A stretch of 16,167 bases of DNA from an uncultured Saprospiraceae bacterium (GCA_937973565.1 CALJKQ010000249.1:1-16167), one strand, 5' to 3'. Shown: positions 8,701 to 14,230, counted from the stretch's first letter. Numbers and translations are program-made. Notes: generated by a model from the letters alone, not told the origin.

Positions 8701-8981
8701 TCGAAAACCGGTGTCCAGGTCGTCCCACTGTTATTTGTTTTCCACACACCGCCCGAACCCACAGCCACCATCCAGGTATTGGGATCATTGGGATGAATGG
8801 CTATATCTGCAATCCTTCCCGCCATAAATGCGGGACCAATCGATCTGAATTTCAGATCACCAAAAAGATCCTCTTTCCACAAGAGCGGCTTTTCTTCTGG
8901 CACCGGTGCTTTCACATTTTTTTTCTGCGAAAAGCCGGTAACAGCTACCAAAAGCAGGCAGATCACTACTATTTTGTTCAT
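5712..8981 (-). CDS. Secreted VPS10/BNR-repeat beta-propeller protein
   Basis: This 1089-residue protein has a signal peptide (residues 1-18, hydrophobic VVICLLLVAVTGF). A large beta-propeller region follows (about 45-740), containing at least eleven Asp-box/BNR motifs of the form S-x-D-x-G-x-T-W. Examples are TNNSGTTW, STDGGNTF, TTDGGKSW, STDGGNTW, STNRGESW, SENRGDAW, TEDGGKNW and SRDKGLTW. Around 865-935, 'GNIVRRLEGATQKGIHRVSWDLRYAG' followed by 'PGRYSVSL' looks like a FlgD-like Ig domain. The last ~120 residues are helical. Such proteins are widespread in Bacteroidota, often labelled sortilin/VPS10 or glycosyl hydrolase. No sialidase catalytic set is apparent, so the enzymatic label is doubtful. 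The C-terminus (GGPFVEGGF) does not look like a T9SS sorting domain. The ATG at 8981 directly precedes the signal peptide. The gene ends 10 bases from the heptad array. Confidence 0.9.
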   Translation of the reverse strand: MNKIVVICLLLVAVTGFSQKKNVKAPVPEEKPLLWKEDLFGDLKFRSIGPAFMAGRIADIAIHPNDPNTWMVAVGSGGVWKTNNSGTTWTPVFENQKSYSVGCVTYDTQNPNVVWVGTGENVGGRHVGFGDGVYKSTDGGNTFTNVGLTKSEHISKIVVHPHNSDIVWVVAQGPLWTKGGERGIYKTTDGGKSWKKTLGDEEWVGATDMVMDPRNPDIMYAATWQRHRTVAAYLGGGPGSGIHKSTDGGNTWSALKNGLPTSHMGKIGLAISPQQPDIIYAAIELDRRTGGVYKSTNRGESWTKQSDAVSGATGPHYYQELYASPHVFDKLYLMDVRVQVSNDGGKTFGRMKEENKHSDNHAIAFRKDNPNYMLVGTDGGMYETFDNGENWRFIANMPITQFYKVAVDDATPFYNVFGGTQDNSTEGGPSRTDNFQGIQNSDWRVVLDWDGHQPATEPGNPDIMYGERQEGTLSRIDMKTGEIVDIQPQPAEGEPYERFNWDSPILVSPHKPSTIYFASQRVWKSENRGDAWAAISPDLTKNENRLQLPIMGSTQGYDNAWDVLAMSNYNTITSIAESPVQKDLLYAGTDDGLIQVTEDGGKNWRKIDITALPGVPATAFINDIKADLFDAGTVYVALDNHKNGDFKPYLYVSRDKGLTWKSIANNIPDRTLVWRLVQDHVKKELLFIGTEWGIYFSINGGGSWTQLKGGLPTIPFRDLAIQKRENDLVGASFGRSFYILDDYSPLRQLTEDTLQKEAKLFDVKDALWFVPRSHLGFEGPKGDQGAGHFVAPNPAFGAGITYYLKEDYKSAKEQRIEAEKKEMEAKKALTFPAWEQIANEEKSVAPKIWLTIKDNRGNIVRRLEGATQKGIHRVSWDLRYAGPDAIGLNGGGGNPGFLCAPGRYSVSLSKEINGVVTSLSGEKYFEVKPLRSGALPGSGPEAAAKFWRQFEDVIREASALQFNTGNTVKYNEALKKAATACKLPYEQTAQQLTNIRSQLYTIEEGLYGIPAKNQMGEKNNPTISSQIFDVVRGVGQATYGPTQTNRRSLDMIQKEVKKFNQSLADQKSQLQKLAKEIYNAGGPFVEGGF

Positions 8982-9027
8982 TGTTGTTATTTATAGTGTG
9001 AATATAGCTAAAATCTGATTTTTGAAA

Positions 9028-9102
9028 TTACCCTAACTTTACACGAAAAATGGTGAAAAATTACCCTAATTATTCACGAAAATGCGTGTAAAGTTAGGGT
9101 AA
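9028..9102. repeat. Three-copy motif cluster with perfect 18-bp inverted arms (putative operator)
   Basis: TTACCCTAACTTTACACG at 9028-9045 is repeated as its exact reverse complement at 9085-9102. A third, direct, slightly diverged copy (TTACCCTAATTATTCACG) begins at 9061, exactly 33 bases after the first. Both direct copies continue into an A-run and TG. The cluster fills the space between the divergent VPS10/BNR and ATPase genes and ends six bases before the ATPase -7 element. A repressor or autoregulatory site is the simplest reading. A small mobile palindrome is the alternative. Confidence 0.75.
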
Positions 9103-9107
9103 AATAT

Positions 9108-9115
9108 TATATTTG
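9108..9115 (+). promoter_or_regulatory. -7 promoter element for the AAA_14/DUF4143 gene
   Basis: TATATTTG matches TAnnTTTG exactly and lies 27 bases upstream of the ATG at 9143. The -33 region of this promoter would fall inside the right arm of the 18-bp inverted repeat, so a protein bound there would block transcription. A purine-rich AGAAAAGAAGG precedes the start codon. Confidence 0.5.
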
Positions 9116-9142
9116 ACTTTTTGATCAGAAAAGAAGGTAAAC

Positions 9143-10513
9143 ATGATCTTAAGAAATATACTATCAGAATTACATCGCTGGAAAGCATCTTCCAATCGTA
9201 AGCCTTTGATAATCAGAGGAGCAAGGCAAGTGGGAAAAACTACGCTGGTAAATGAGTTTGGAAAAGAATACGATAATTACCTATATTTCAACCTGGACGA
9301 GCTTGAAAATAAGGAGCTGCTTAAAAATGCAAAAAGGTTTGAGGACGTTTTAACCTTATTGTTTTTGGCAAAAGGTGTAAAAAGAGATGCTAAACCGACC
9401 CTTATTTTTTTGGATGAAATCCAGGAAATTCCTGAACTCATACCTCTGTTGCGTTACTTTTATGAGAAAGCAAACGATATCCATGTAATTGCAGCAGGTT
9501 CTTTGTTGGAGCATGTTTTGGGAGATGTTGACAATTTCCCGGTAGGTAGAGTCAACTACCTTGTACTTAATCCCATAAATTTTGAAGAGTATTTACATGC
9601 GTTAAAACTTGACCGACTCATTGAAAAACTAAATGAGATACCACTTGACCCATTGGCAGAGTCACTATTGTTTGATGCATTCCATCATTTCGCCATGTTG
9701 GGGGGCATGCCTGAAATAGTTGATATCTACAGCAAAAGACAAGACATTAATGATTGTATTTCATTGTATGAGGGTATTGTTTATTCTTATCAAAATGATG
9801 TTTTGAAGTATGCCAAAAACCTAAGGCAAGTAAACATTCTCACCCATATTTTGCAGAATGTGGCATCAGAGGCTGACAATAGAATAAGTTTTGAAGGTTT
9901 TGCCAATTCCTCTTATAGATCACAGGATGTCAAGGATGCGATGATGGCGCTCGAAAAAGCCAAAATCATTCAGTTGATTCACCCCACCCATGACATTATA
10001 CCTCCCGCCGTTCCGGATAAAAAAGTGAAGCCCAGATTGCAGTACCTGGATACCGGGCTCATGAATTTTGCGCTGGGCATTCAATCCGAATTTTTAAAAG
10101 TTGGTGATCTAAATGATCTTTACCGGGGAAAGATTATACAACATTTAATAACGCAAGAATATATTTCCACTCACACTTCTCCTCTATTTAAGCCTTTATT
10201 TTGGGTGAGGGAGAAAAAAACCTCTAATGCAGAAGTAGATCTTATCTGCCCCTTTGAAAAATACCTAATACCGGTAGAAATAAAATCGGGAGCCACCGGA
10301 AGACTCAAGTCGTTGATGATGTTTATAGACCAATGCAATCATTCTTTTGCTGTTAGACTCTATAAAGGCCCACTCTTATTACAAAATGTTATCACTCCTG
10401 CCGGAAAACCATTCACCTTACTCAACCTACCGTATTTTCTTGCATGTAAACTGGATCATTATATCCAATATTATTTTAATAGGGTATCTCATAATTCACC
10501 TCTTAATCGCTAA
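9143..10513 (+). CDS. AAA_14/DUF4143 ATPase with PD-(D/E)xK-like C-terminus
   Basis: This 456-residue protein has a P-loop ATPase domain (about 1-200). Walker A is RGARQVGKTT (Lys32), Walker B is TLIFLDEIQEI (Asp91/Glu92), a sensor-like 'VIAAGSLLE' lies at 115-123, and FPVGR carries a possible arginine finger. The DUF4143 part (about 210-430) includes 'KPRLQYLDTGLMNFALGI', 'YRGKIIQHLITQEY' and 'NAEVDLICPFEKYLIPVEIKSG'; the last has the D...E-x-K pattern of PD-(D/E)xK nucleases. The family is widespread in bacteria and archaea, often multi-copy, and its function is poorly defined. Base composition is clearly more AT-rich than the neighbours, suggesting acquisition. The C-terminal ~20 residues after 'LPYFLACKL' look like an extension, and the stop TAA is supplied by the first heptamer of the downstream array. 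Confidence 0.9.
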   Translation: MILRNILSELHRWKASSNRKPLIIRGARQVGKTTLVNEFGKEYDNYLYFNLDELENKELLKNAKRFEDVLTLLFLAKGVKRDAKPTLIFLDEIQEIPELIPLLRYFYEKANDIHVIAAGSLLEHVLGDVDNFPVGRVNYLVLNPINFEEYLHALKLDRLIEKLNEIPLDPLAESLLFDAFHHFAMLGGMPEIVDIYSKRQDINDCISLYEGIVYSYQNDVLKYAKNLRQVNILTHILQNVASEADNRISFEGFANSSYRSQDVKDAMMALEKAKIIQLIHPTHDIIPPAVPDKKVKPRLQYLDTGLMNFALGIQSEFLKVGDLNDLYRGKIIQHLITQEYISTHTSPLFKPLFWVREKKTSNAEVDLICPFEKYLIPVEIKSGATGRLKSLMMFIDQCNHSFAVRLYKGPLLLQNVITPAGKPFTLLNLPYFLACKLDHYIQYYFNRVSHNSPLNR

Positions 10514-10615
10514 CCGCGTACTGCTTACCGCTCACCGCTAACCGCTCATCTACCTGGCTAACGCCAGTTAGACAGGCTGCGGACAGCGGTTGTCGGTTAG
10601 CGGTTGCCGGATGCT
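10508..10615. repeat. Second heptanucleotide repeat array, arranged as inverted halves
   Basis: The left half (10508-10549) consists of six 7-bp units such as CGCTAAC, TGCTTAC and CGCTCAC. The right half (10581-10615) consists of units such as GGACAGC, GGTTGTC, GGTTAGC and GGTTGCC, which resemble the reverse complement of the same family. The halves are shifted by three bases relative to one another and separated by a small hairpin. The array lies between the ATPase gene and the convergent MOSC gene. Confidence 0.75.
10534..10604. terminator. Nested inverted repeat, possible bidirectional terminator
   Basis: Perfect 11-bp arms ACCGCTAACCG (10534-10544) and CGGTTAGCGGT (10594-10604) enclose a second inverted repeat. 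That inner one is CCTGGCTAAC (10553-10562) with GTTAGACAGG (10567-10576), nine of ten pairs, loop GCCA. The position between convergent genes suits a terminator. There is no T-run, so the function is inferred. Confidence 0.4.
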
Positions 10616-10623
10616 CCGATCCC

Positions 10624-11409
10624 TCAGATACCCCGGAATTCGTTTCCTACTGCCAGTTCTCCCGAGTTTAATCCCACATAACTGGCCCCAAAGCCAATGT
10701 TGTTGCCCATTCTGCGGTAGGTGCTCAGGGTTTTGGTGACCGTCCCTCTCCGCTCAGCGAGGTCCTGGTCTATGTCTATGATCTGGCAACGAAGGCAGGG
10801 TTTTACTTTTTGTAATTGAAAATCTCCAATGGTGACGATGGCCCACTCATCTTCTTCGTGGGGTATTTGGGTAGCTACCACAATATTGGGTCTGAATCTT
10901 CTGACATCAATGGTTTCGCCCGATTTCAGGCTAAGCTCTTCAAGGCTTGCCGTCCCCAATACCAGGTAGGGATAGCCATCTGCCCCACTCACCTCAATTG
11001 TTTTATTCAACGGGCCTGCCAAATGAAAACGTTCGACGATTTTGACCAACCTTACTTTCTTGCTCAACCTTTCACTCAGCCATGCATCCATGCCGCTCGA
11101 AGTTCTTACCACGGTAGTCTCGTCGTTAAAAACATGGGACATAAAATGAGACCCAAGGGTTTCTGTTAAGCCTATTTCATAGCTTTCTTCCCGATAGGTG
11201 ATTTGCAGAGAGGTCGCACTAATGCCGGGAAAAAACCGGCAAAGCACCGGCATCTCGCGTTGGGTGATCATCTTGTTTTCTTCATCAATGAGCATCCATC
11301 GCCTGTCCCATTCAAAGCCGGTGGTAAGCGCCAGCGCACGCTCACAGGGAATGCCGGCCATACTTTTAACTGGATACTGATACAGGGCAGTAATGATACC
11401 GCCCGCCAT
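10624..11409 (-). CDS. MOSC-domain protein with N-terminal beta-barrel
   Basis: This 261-residue protein has an MOSC_N barrel at its start ('ALYQYPVKSMAGI', 'GFEWDRRWMLIDEENKMITQRE'). A MOSC domain follows, with 'VRRFRPNIVV' and 'KPCLRCQIIDIDQ'. Cys208 in the L-R-C motif corresponds to the cysteine that binds sulphur or molybdenum cofactor in this superfamily. Relatives (YcbX, mARC) reduce N-hydroxylated compounds or transfer sulphur; an electron-transfer [2Fe-2S] domain as in YcbX is absent here. I chose the ATG at 11409, where it overlaps the stop of the upstream gene in TAATG, indicating translational coupling. An in-frame ATG at 11439 would add ten residues that do not look like family sequence. 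Confidence 0.9.
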   Translation of the reverse strand: MAGGIITALYQYPVKSMAGIPCERALALTTGFEWDRRWMLIDEENKMITQREMPVLCRFFPGISATSLQITYREESYEIGLTETLGSHFMSHVFNDETTVVRTSSGMDAWLSERLSKKVRLVKIVERFHLAGPLNKTIEVSGADGYPYLVLGTASLEELSLKSGETIDVRRFRPNIVVATQIPHEEDEWAIVTIGDFQLQKVKPCLRCQIIDIDQDLAERRGTVTKTLSTYRRMGNNIGFGASYVGLNSGELAVGNEFRGI

Positions 11410-12224
11410 TATTCGTGGGTTTGGGAAATGCGGGGACATTCTATATCCCCAAAGTATCTCATGACACCAAAGCCGATAAAAAAGTAGGTGTCGTTATCGC
11501 GGCTATTACCACGCTGCCTGCCTGCAACTCCAATGCCATCCACCAGCGAACGGTCTGCCAGTTGGGCCGCAATGTCTCCCCGCCTGTTAAGGATGGTGGC
11601 ATTGTCTGCATAAACCGTACTCACATCATCGATGTAATCGGTAAACAATCTGCGTGTACTGAATTCTATATTAAAACTTATGTCTCTGTTGAGGTCCCAC
11701 TTGAATCCGCCACCAACGGTAAATCCACCACTGATTCTGCCATATTCAGACCCCAGATCCTGACCTTCTGTGCCCAATGGTCTTAATGCATACCAGTTTC
11801 CATTCAGCTCCGCCTTTGGATTGAAGGTAAAAATGGAGAAGCCTCCAAAAATAAAGGGTGTAAACCACCTGTCAGAAGATCCATGTTCGTAGTCCATGAA
11901 ATTGAACTCGATACCGGATGTCAAATCAAATATATTCGACCTGAAACTCAGGTTTCGGTTGCGCTCAAAATTATTTTCTGACAAGGCATCATCGCCGGCA
12001 ATCCTCGCAAAATTGAGGGATGACCTCAGACTGATTCTGTTGTTGAAATTGTACCTCGCCGAAAGCCCTCCCGCCAGTCCCGGCTTCCTGGGCGACAAGG
12101 TGGTATTGAGATCTCCATAGTACACGGCACCACCTACCCAGCCCCCAAGCTCATACCCCTTCTGCCCCCAAATGGGTGATAAAAAAAGCAAAGAACAACA
12201 AATGGCCAGAAAATGGTTCCGCAT
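11409..12224 (-). CDS. DUF6089/PorG-like outer-membrane beta-barrel protein
   Basis: This 271-residue protein has a signal peptide (about 1-20, ending SPIWG before QKGYELGG). It continues as alternating beta-strand sequence rich in Gly and aromatic residues. 'ELGGWVGGAVYYGDLN' near the mature N-terminus, 'RNLSFRSNIFDLTSGIEFNF' in the middle and a final 'DTYFFIGFGVMRYFGD' fit the DUF6089 family. That family includes PorG, an outer-membrane partner of the type IX secretion system. Whether this copy acts in T9SS cannot be decided here. The gene is followed with a one-base overlap by the MOSC gene. A -7 element lies 24 bases upstream of the start. Confidence 0.82.
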   Translation of the reverse strand: MRNHFLAICCSLLFLSPIWGQKGYELGGWVGGAVYYGDLNTTLSPRKPGLAGGLSARYNFNNRISLRSSLNFARIAGDDALSENNFERNRNLSFRSNIFDLTSGIEFNFMDYEHGSSDRWFTPFIFGGFSIFTFNPKAELNGNWYALRPLGTEGQDLGSEYGRISGGFTVGGGFKWDLNRDISFNIEFSTRRLFTDYIDDVSTVYADNATILNRRGDIAAQLADRSLVDGIGVAGRQRGNSRDNDTYFFIGFGVMRYFGDIECPRISQTHE

Positions 12225-12247
12225 TAATGAGATTTTGAAATATTTAG

Positions 12248-12255
12248 CAAATGTA
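12248..12255 (-). promoter_or_regulatory. -7 promoter element for the DUF6089 gene
   Basis: The minus strand reads TACATTTG, matching TAnnTTTG, 24 bases upstream of the ATG at 12224. This gives a leader of about 17 bases. A TTTG occurs further upstream but at shorter than usual spacing. Confidence 0.45.
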
Positions 12256-12365
12256 AGCCTTGTTTTGCAAATTATAATGCCTTTCCGGCTTGTAATAATA
12301 GGAATAACGGAATAATATATGGTTTATTGTTTGATAGGGACTTATGTTTGTATTCTCGGTTAATT

Positions 12366-12406
12366 GCTATCCGGTTGCCCATCAGTGGTTGACGGATAGC
12401 GGTCAA
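12366..12406. repeat. Third, short heptanucleotide array with hairpin
   Basis: Six in-phase 7-bp units occur (GCTATCC, GGTTGCC, CATCAGT, GGTTGAC, GGATAGC, GGTCAAG). They belong to the same sequence family as the two longer arrays. Perfect 8-bp arms GCTATCCG (12366-12373) and CGGATAGC (12393-12400) can form a hairpin. The array overlaps the stop codon of the nucleotidyltransferase gene, so it may act in 3' end formation of that transcript. Confidence 0.55.
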
Positions 12407-13086
12407 GATGAGATAAATTCTCTCATTTTTTGCAGCATCCAACTTGCACTATTTTCAAGGTTCCGATCCAGGTGACATTCAACCCATTCTCTTAGATATG
12501 GATTTTGGAATAGCCTTTGAAATTGTTCCTGAAGATATATTTTTACTTTGGGATCAGCTTCATTCAATTCATTCCAGATATTCTTTCTGTTTTGGAGAAT
12601 AAAAACAACATCTTCAAAATCTTTGCTTGTTCTCCCGTCATTGTTACCTCTATCGTTAAATGCGGAGAATTTGGAAGCTAGAAAATAGCCCGGGCTTAAT
12701 ATGAAAATAGAATTTGCATCCATCAACTTATACTCAATTGCATTATTAAAACCCTCTTCATGCCATGGGTTGGCATGCATTGTTGCGTTAGATGTAACAG
12801 GTAAAATATCTACTGTTATGCCCTCTATTGTATACCTGCAAATAATTCCGGATAGGATATCGTTTTGAAACCCGATTTGCCTTAACTTATCTTCAAATTG
12901 GGAAAATTCAGTGTAATCCAAAACTTCAACGACGACATCTACATCTTCAGTTGGGCGGACATTCAAGGAGATATTATCCGCGTACAAAGAAACTGCAGCA
13001 CCTCCAACAAATACAATTTTTTTATTCAACGGGTTGATCGCATTGGCAACAGCCTTAATTAGGACTAAGTTTGTGTAATGATGCAT
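12403..13086 (-). CDS. AbiEii-like nucleotidyltransferase, putative toxin of a two-gene locus
   Basis: This 227-residue protein has the nucleotidyltransferase signature IVFVGGAAVSLY (Gly28-Gly29) followed by RPTEDVDVVVE (Asp48 and Asp50). A third acidic residue is Asp93 in 'ITVDILP'. A later helix, 'PGYFLASKFSAFNDRG' then 'SKDFEDVVFIL', is typical of the AbiEii/AbiGii-toxin-like group. AbiEii enzymes transfer nucleotides to RNA or protein targets and are held in check by a partner; the target here is unknown. The start is ATG at 13086; a TTG one codon earlier is also in frame. The gene overlaps the preceding wHTH-like gene by 32 bases, so the two are surely cotranscribed. The AT-rich composition suggests an acquired locus. 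Confidence 0.8.
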   Translation of the reverse strand: MHHYTNLVLIKAVANAINPLNKKIVFVGGAAVSLYADNISLNVRPTEDVDVVVEVLDYTEFSQFEDKLRQIGFQNDILSGIICRYTIEGITVDILPVTSNATMHANPWHEEGFNNAIEYKLMDANSIFILSPGYFLASKFSAFNDRGNNDGRTSKDFEDVVFILQNRKNIWNELNEADPKVKIYLQEQFQRLFQNPYLREWVECHLDRNLENSASWMLQKMREFISS

Positions 13087-13594
13087 CAAAATGATGTTTT
13101 AATTTTTTCACAGACAATTCAACTTCTCTGGTTTTGCCAACTCTTATGGTATCCACCAGTGCCATTAATTCATAGTAATGGTCATCCGATTTAATGGCGC
13201 GAGTAAGGTTTGGATATAACGGTTCTATAGCAAGACCAATTGTCTTTCCTTCAGGGTCAGGCCATACAAAATGAATGTCACTTACTATGAAAGTAGAAAA
13301 TATGGGGTGAGAATGCGCAGTAGGGATACCCCTGAGTAAGGTACCTGGAGTTTGTGGAAACACATATTTAATACCATGCTCTAAAAATTCCAATAAGTTA
13401 AGCAGATTAACTTCTTTCTTCGAATGGCTAATCAGTTTTGCAAGTTTGCTCCGATTGAGTGATTCAGAAACCTCAGAAATGCTAATGTATAATGAGCTTG
13501 ATAATTGCAACAAATTCCAATCCTTATGCCCAATAGCGACAATCTTGAGTAGGATGGCTATATCCTGGGGGCGCATGCCATTGTGTCTTCTCAT
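13055..13594 (-). CDS. Putative winged-HTH partner of the nucleotidyltransferase (antitoxin-like)
   Basis: This 179-residue protein has an N-terminal helical region (about 5-75) that looks like a winged helix: 'RPQDIAILLKIVAIG', 'WNLLQLSSSLYISISEVSESLNRSKLAKLI'. A more conserved-looking C-terminal part contains 'YVFPQTPGTLLRGIPTAHSHP', 'VWPDPEG', 'AIEPLYPNL' and 'YYELMALVDTIRVG'. I recognise this pattern from uncharacterised proteins but cannot name a family. It lies upstream of, and overlaps, the nucleotidyltransferase gene, the order found in AbiE-type systems where a wHTH antitoxin precedes the toxin. A role as DNA-binding repressor or antitoxin is inferred. The ATG at 13594 directly follows a -7 element; a second in-frame ATG lies at 13576. 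Confidence 0.72.
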   Translation of the reverse strand: MRRHNGMRPQDIAILLKIVAIGHKDWNLLQLSSSLYISISEVSESLNRSKLAKLISHSKKEVNLLNLLEFLEHGIKYVFPQTPGTLLRGIPTAHSHPIFSTFIVSDIHFVWPDPEGKTIGLAIEPLYPNLTRAIKSDDHYYELMALVDTIRVGKTREVELSVKKLKHHFDASLHKLSPN

Positions 13595-13598
13595 GTAA

Positions 13599-13606
13599 CA
13601 AAGTTA
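13599..13606 (-). promoter_or_regulatory. -7 promoter element for the two-gene wHTH/nucleotidyltransferase locus
   Basis: The minus strand reads TAACTTTG, four bases upstream of the ATG at 13594. If used, transcription would begin at or next to the start codon, giving a leaderless mRNA, or translation would begin at the ATG at 13576. Confidence 0.45.
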
Positions 13607-13745
13607 AGGAATAAAATTGTATTTCGCAATATGCGAAACAAGTAATTTTGATTTTTTTGCCATGACTCACTTCTCTTTTTATACCCACCGTATTTTTTAT
13701 TCCTCCAAAAGACCTTACTCATTGTAAAAAAATTCAGCAGCATAC

Positions 13746-13824
13746 AAACATTAAGAGCATTTAGTGACATTAAGGCTTAATTGGTCTATCCTAACTTAAA
13801 GCACCTTAATGACTCTTAATGTTT
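13746..13824. other. Nested hairpin of repeat copy 1
   Basis: AAACATTAAGAG (13746-13757) pairs perfectly with CTCTTAATGTTT (13813-13824). Inside it, CATTAAGG (13768-13775) pairs with CCTTAATG (13804-13811). Copy 2 keeps an 11-bp version (13922-13932 with 13991-14001) plus GCAT/ATGC. Copy 3 keeps AAGAGAATT (14107-14115) with AATTCTCTT (14152-14160). Confidence 0.65.
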
Positions 13825-13857
13825 CAAAAAAAAGCCCAATCTCATCCCCATGGAAAA

Positions 13858-13890
13858 AGTCTTTGTGTGGCAAAATCCCACACATAGACT
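13858..13890. other. Second hairpin of repeat copy 1
   Basis: AGTCTTTGTGTGG (13858-13870) pairs with CCACACATAGACT (13878-13890) at 12 of 13 positions, with a 7-base loop. The equivalent stretch in copy 2 (about 14037-14067) is much weaker, and copy 3 lacks it. Confidence 0.55.
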
Positions 13891-14230
13891 CAGCACATAA
13901 AAAAGAGATCCAGCAGCATTAAAACATTAAGAGCATTGAGTGACATTAAGGCTTAATTTTATCTAAACCATCTTAATGAATCTTAATGCATCTTAATGTT
14001 TAAATAAAATATCCATATCTCATTTCCAGGAAAAAGGTCTCTTTGTGGCACTAACCCATCTATAGACTTACCACATAAAAAAGAGATTCAGCAGGATATA
14101 AACATTAAGAGAATTGAGTGACATTAAGGCTTAATTGATCTTTACCATCTTAATTCTCTTCATTCCCTTAATGATCAAAAAAAAATCCCAATCTCTTCCT
14201 AAAGGAAATGTCAACACTTGGAAAAACACT

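Larger units (their letters stand above)
13735..14205. repeat. Three tandem copies of a ~177-bp structured intergenic repeat
   Basis: Copies begin with CAGCAG at 13735, 13911 and 14089, so the period is 176 and 178 bases; the third copy is incomplete, ending near 14205. A degenerate tail of a further copy is visible at about 13704-13734. Each copy carries two CATTAAG motifs exactly 19 bases apart (starts 13749/13768, 13925/13944, 14103/14122), then a CTTAATTttat-like spacer. Inverted CTTAATG motifs follow, at 10-base spacing in copies 1 and 2. The second half of copies 1 and 2 contains an AATCTC/ATCTC block, a TTTGTG-G element, TAGACT and CACATAAAAAAGAGAT. No convincing ORF spans the array. 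It fills most of the 636-base gap between the wHTH gene and the deacetylase gene. Confidence 0.88.

Noticed and set aside
9028..9102. MITE or transposon end with terminal inverted repeats
   Set aside because: No target-site duplication flanks the 75-bp element and a direct copy lies inside it; an operator cluster fits better, though a mobile palindrome is not excluded.
11410..11439. Longer MOSC protein starting at 11439
   Set aside because: The extra ten residues are encoded within the preceding gene and do not resemble the family; the TAATG overlap favours 11409.
13735..14205. CRISPR array or insertion sequence
   Set aside because: The ~177-bp units have no repeat/spacer structure, no transposase frame and no target-site duplication.
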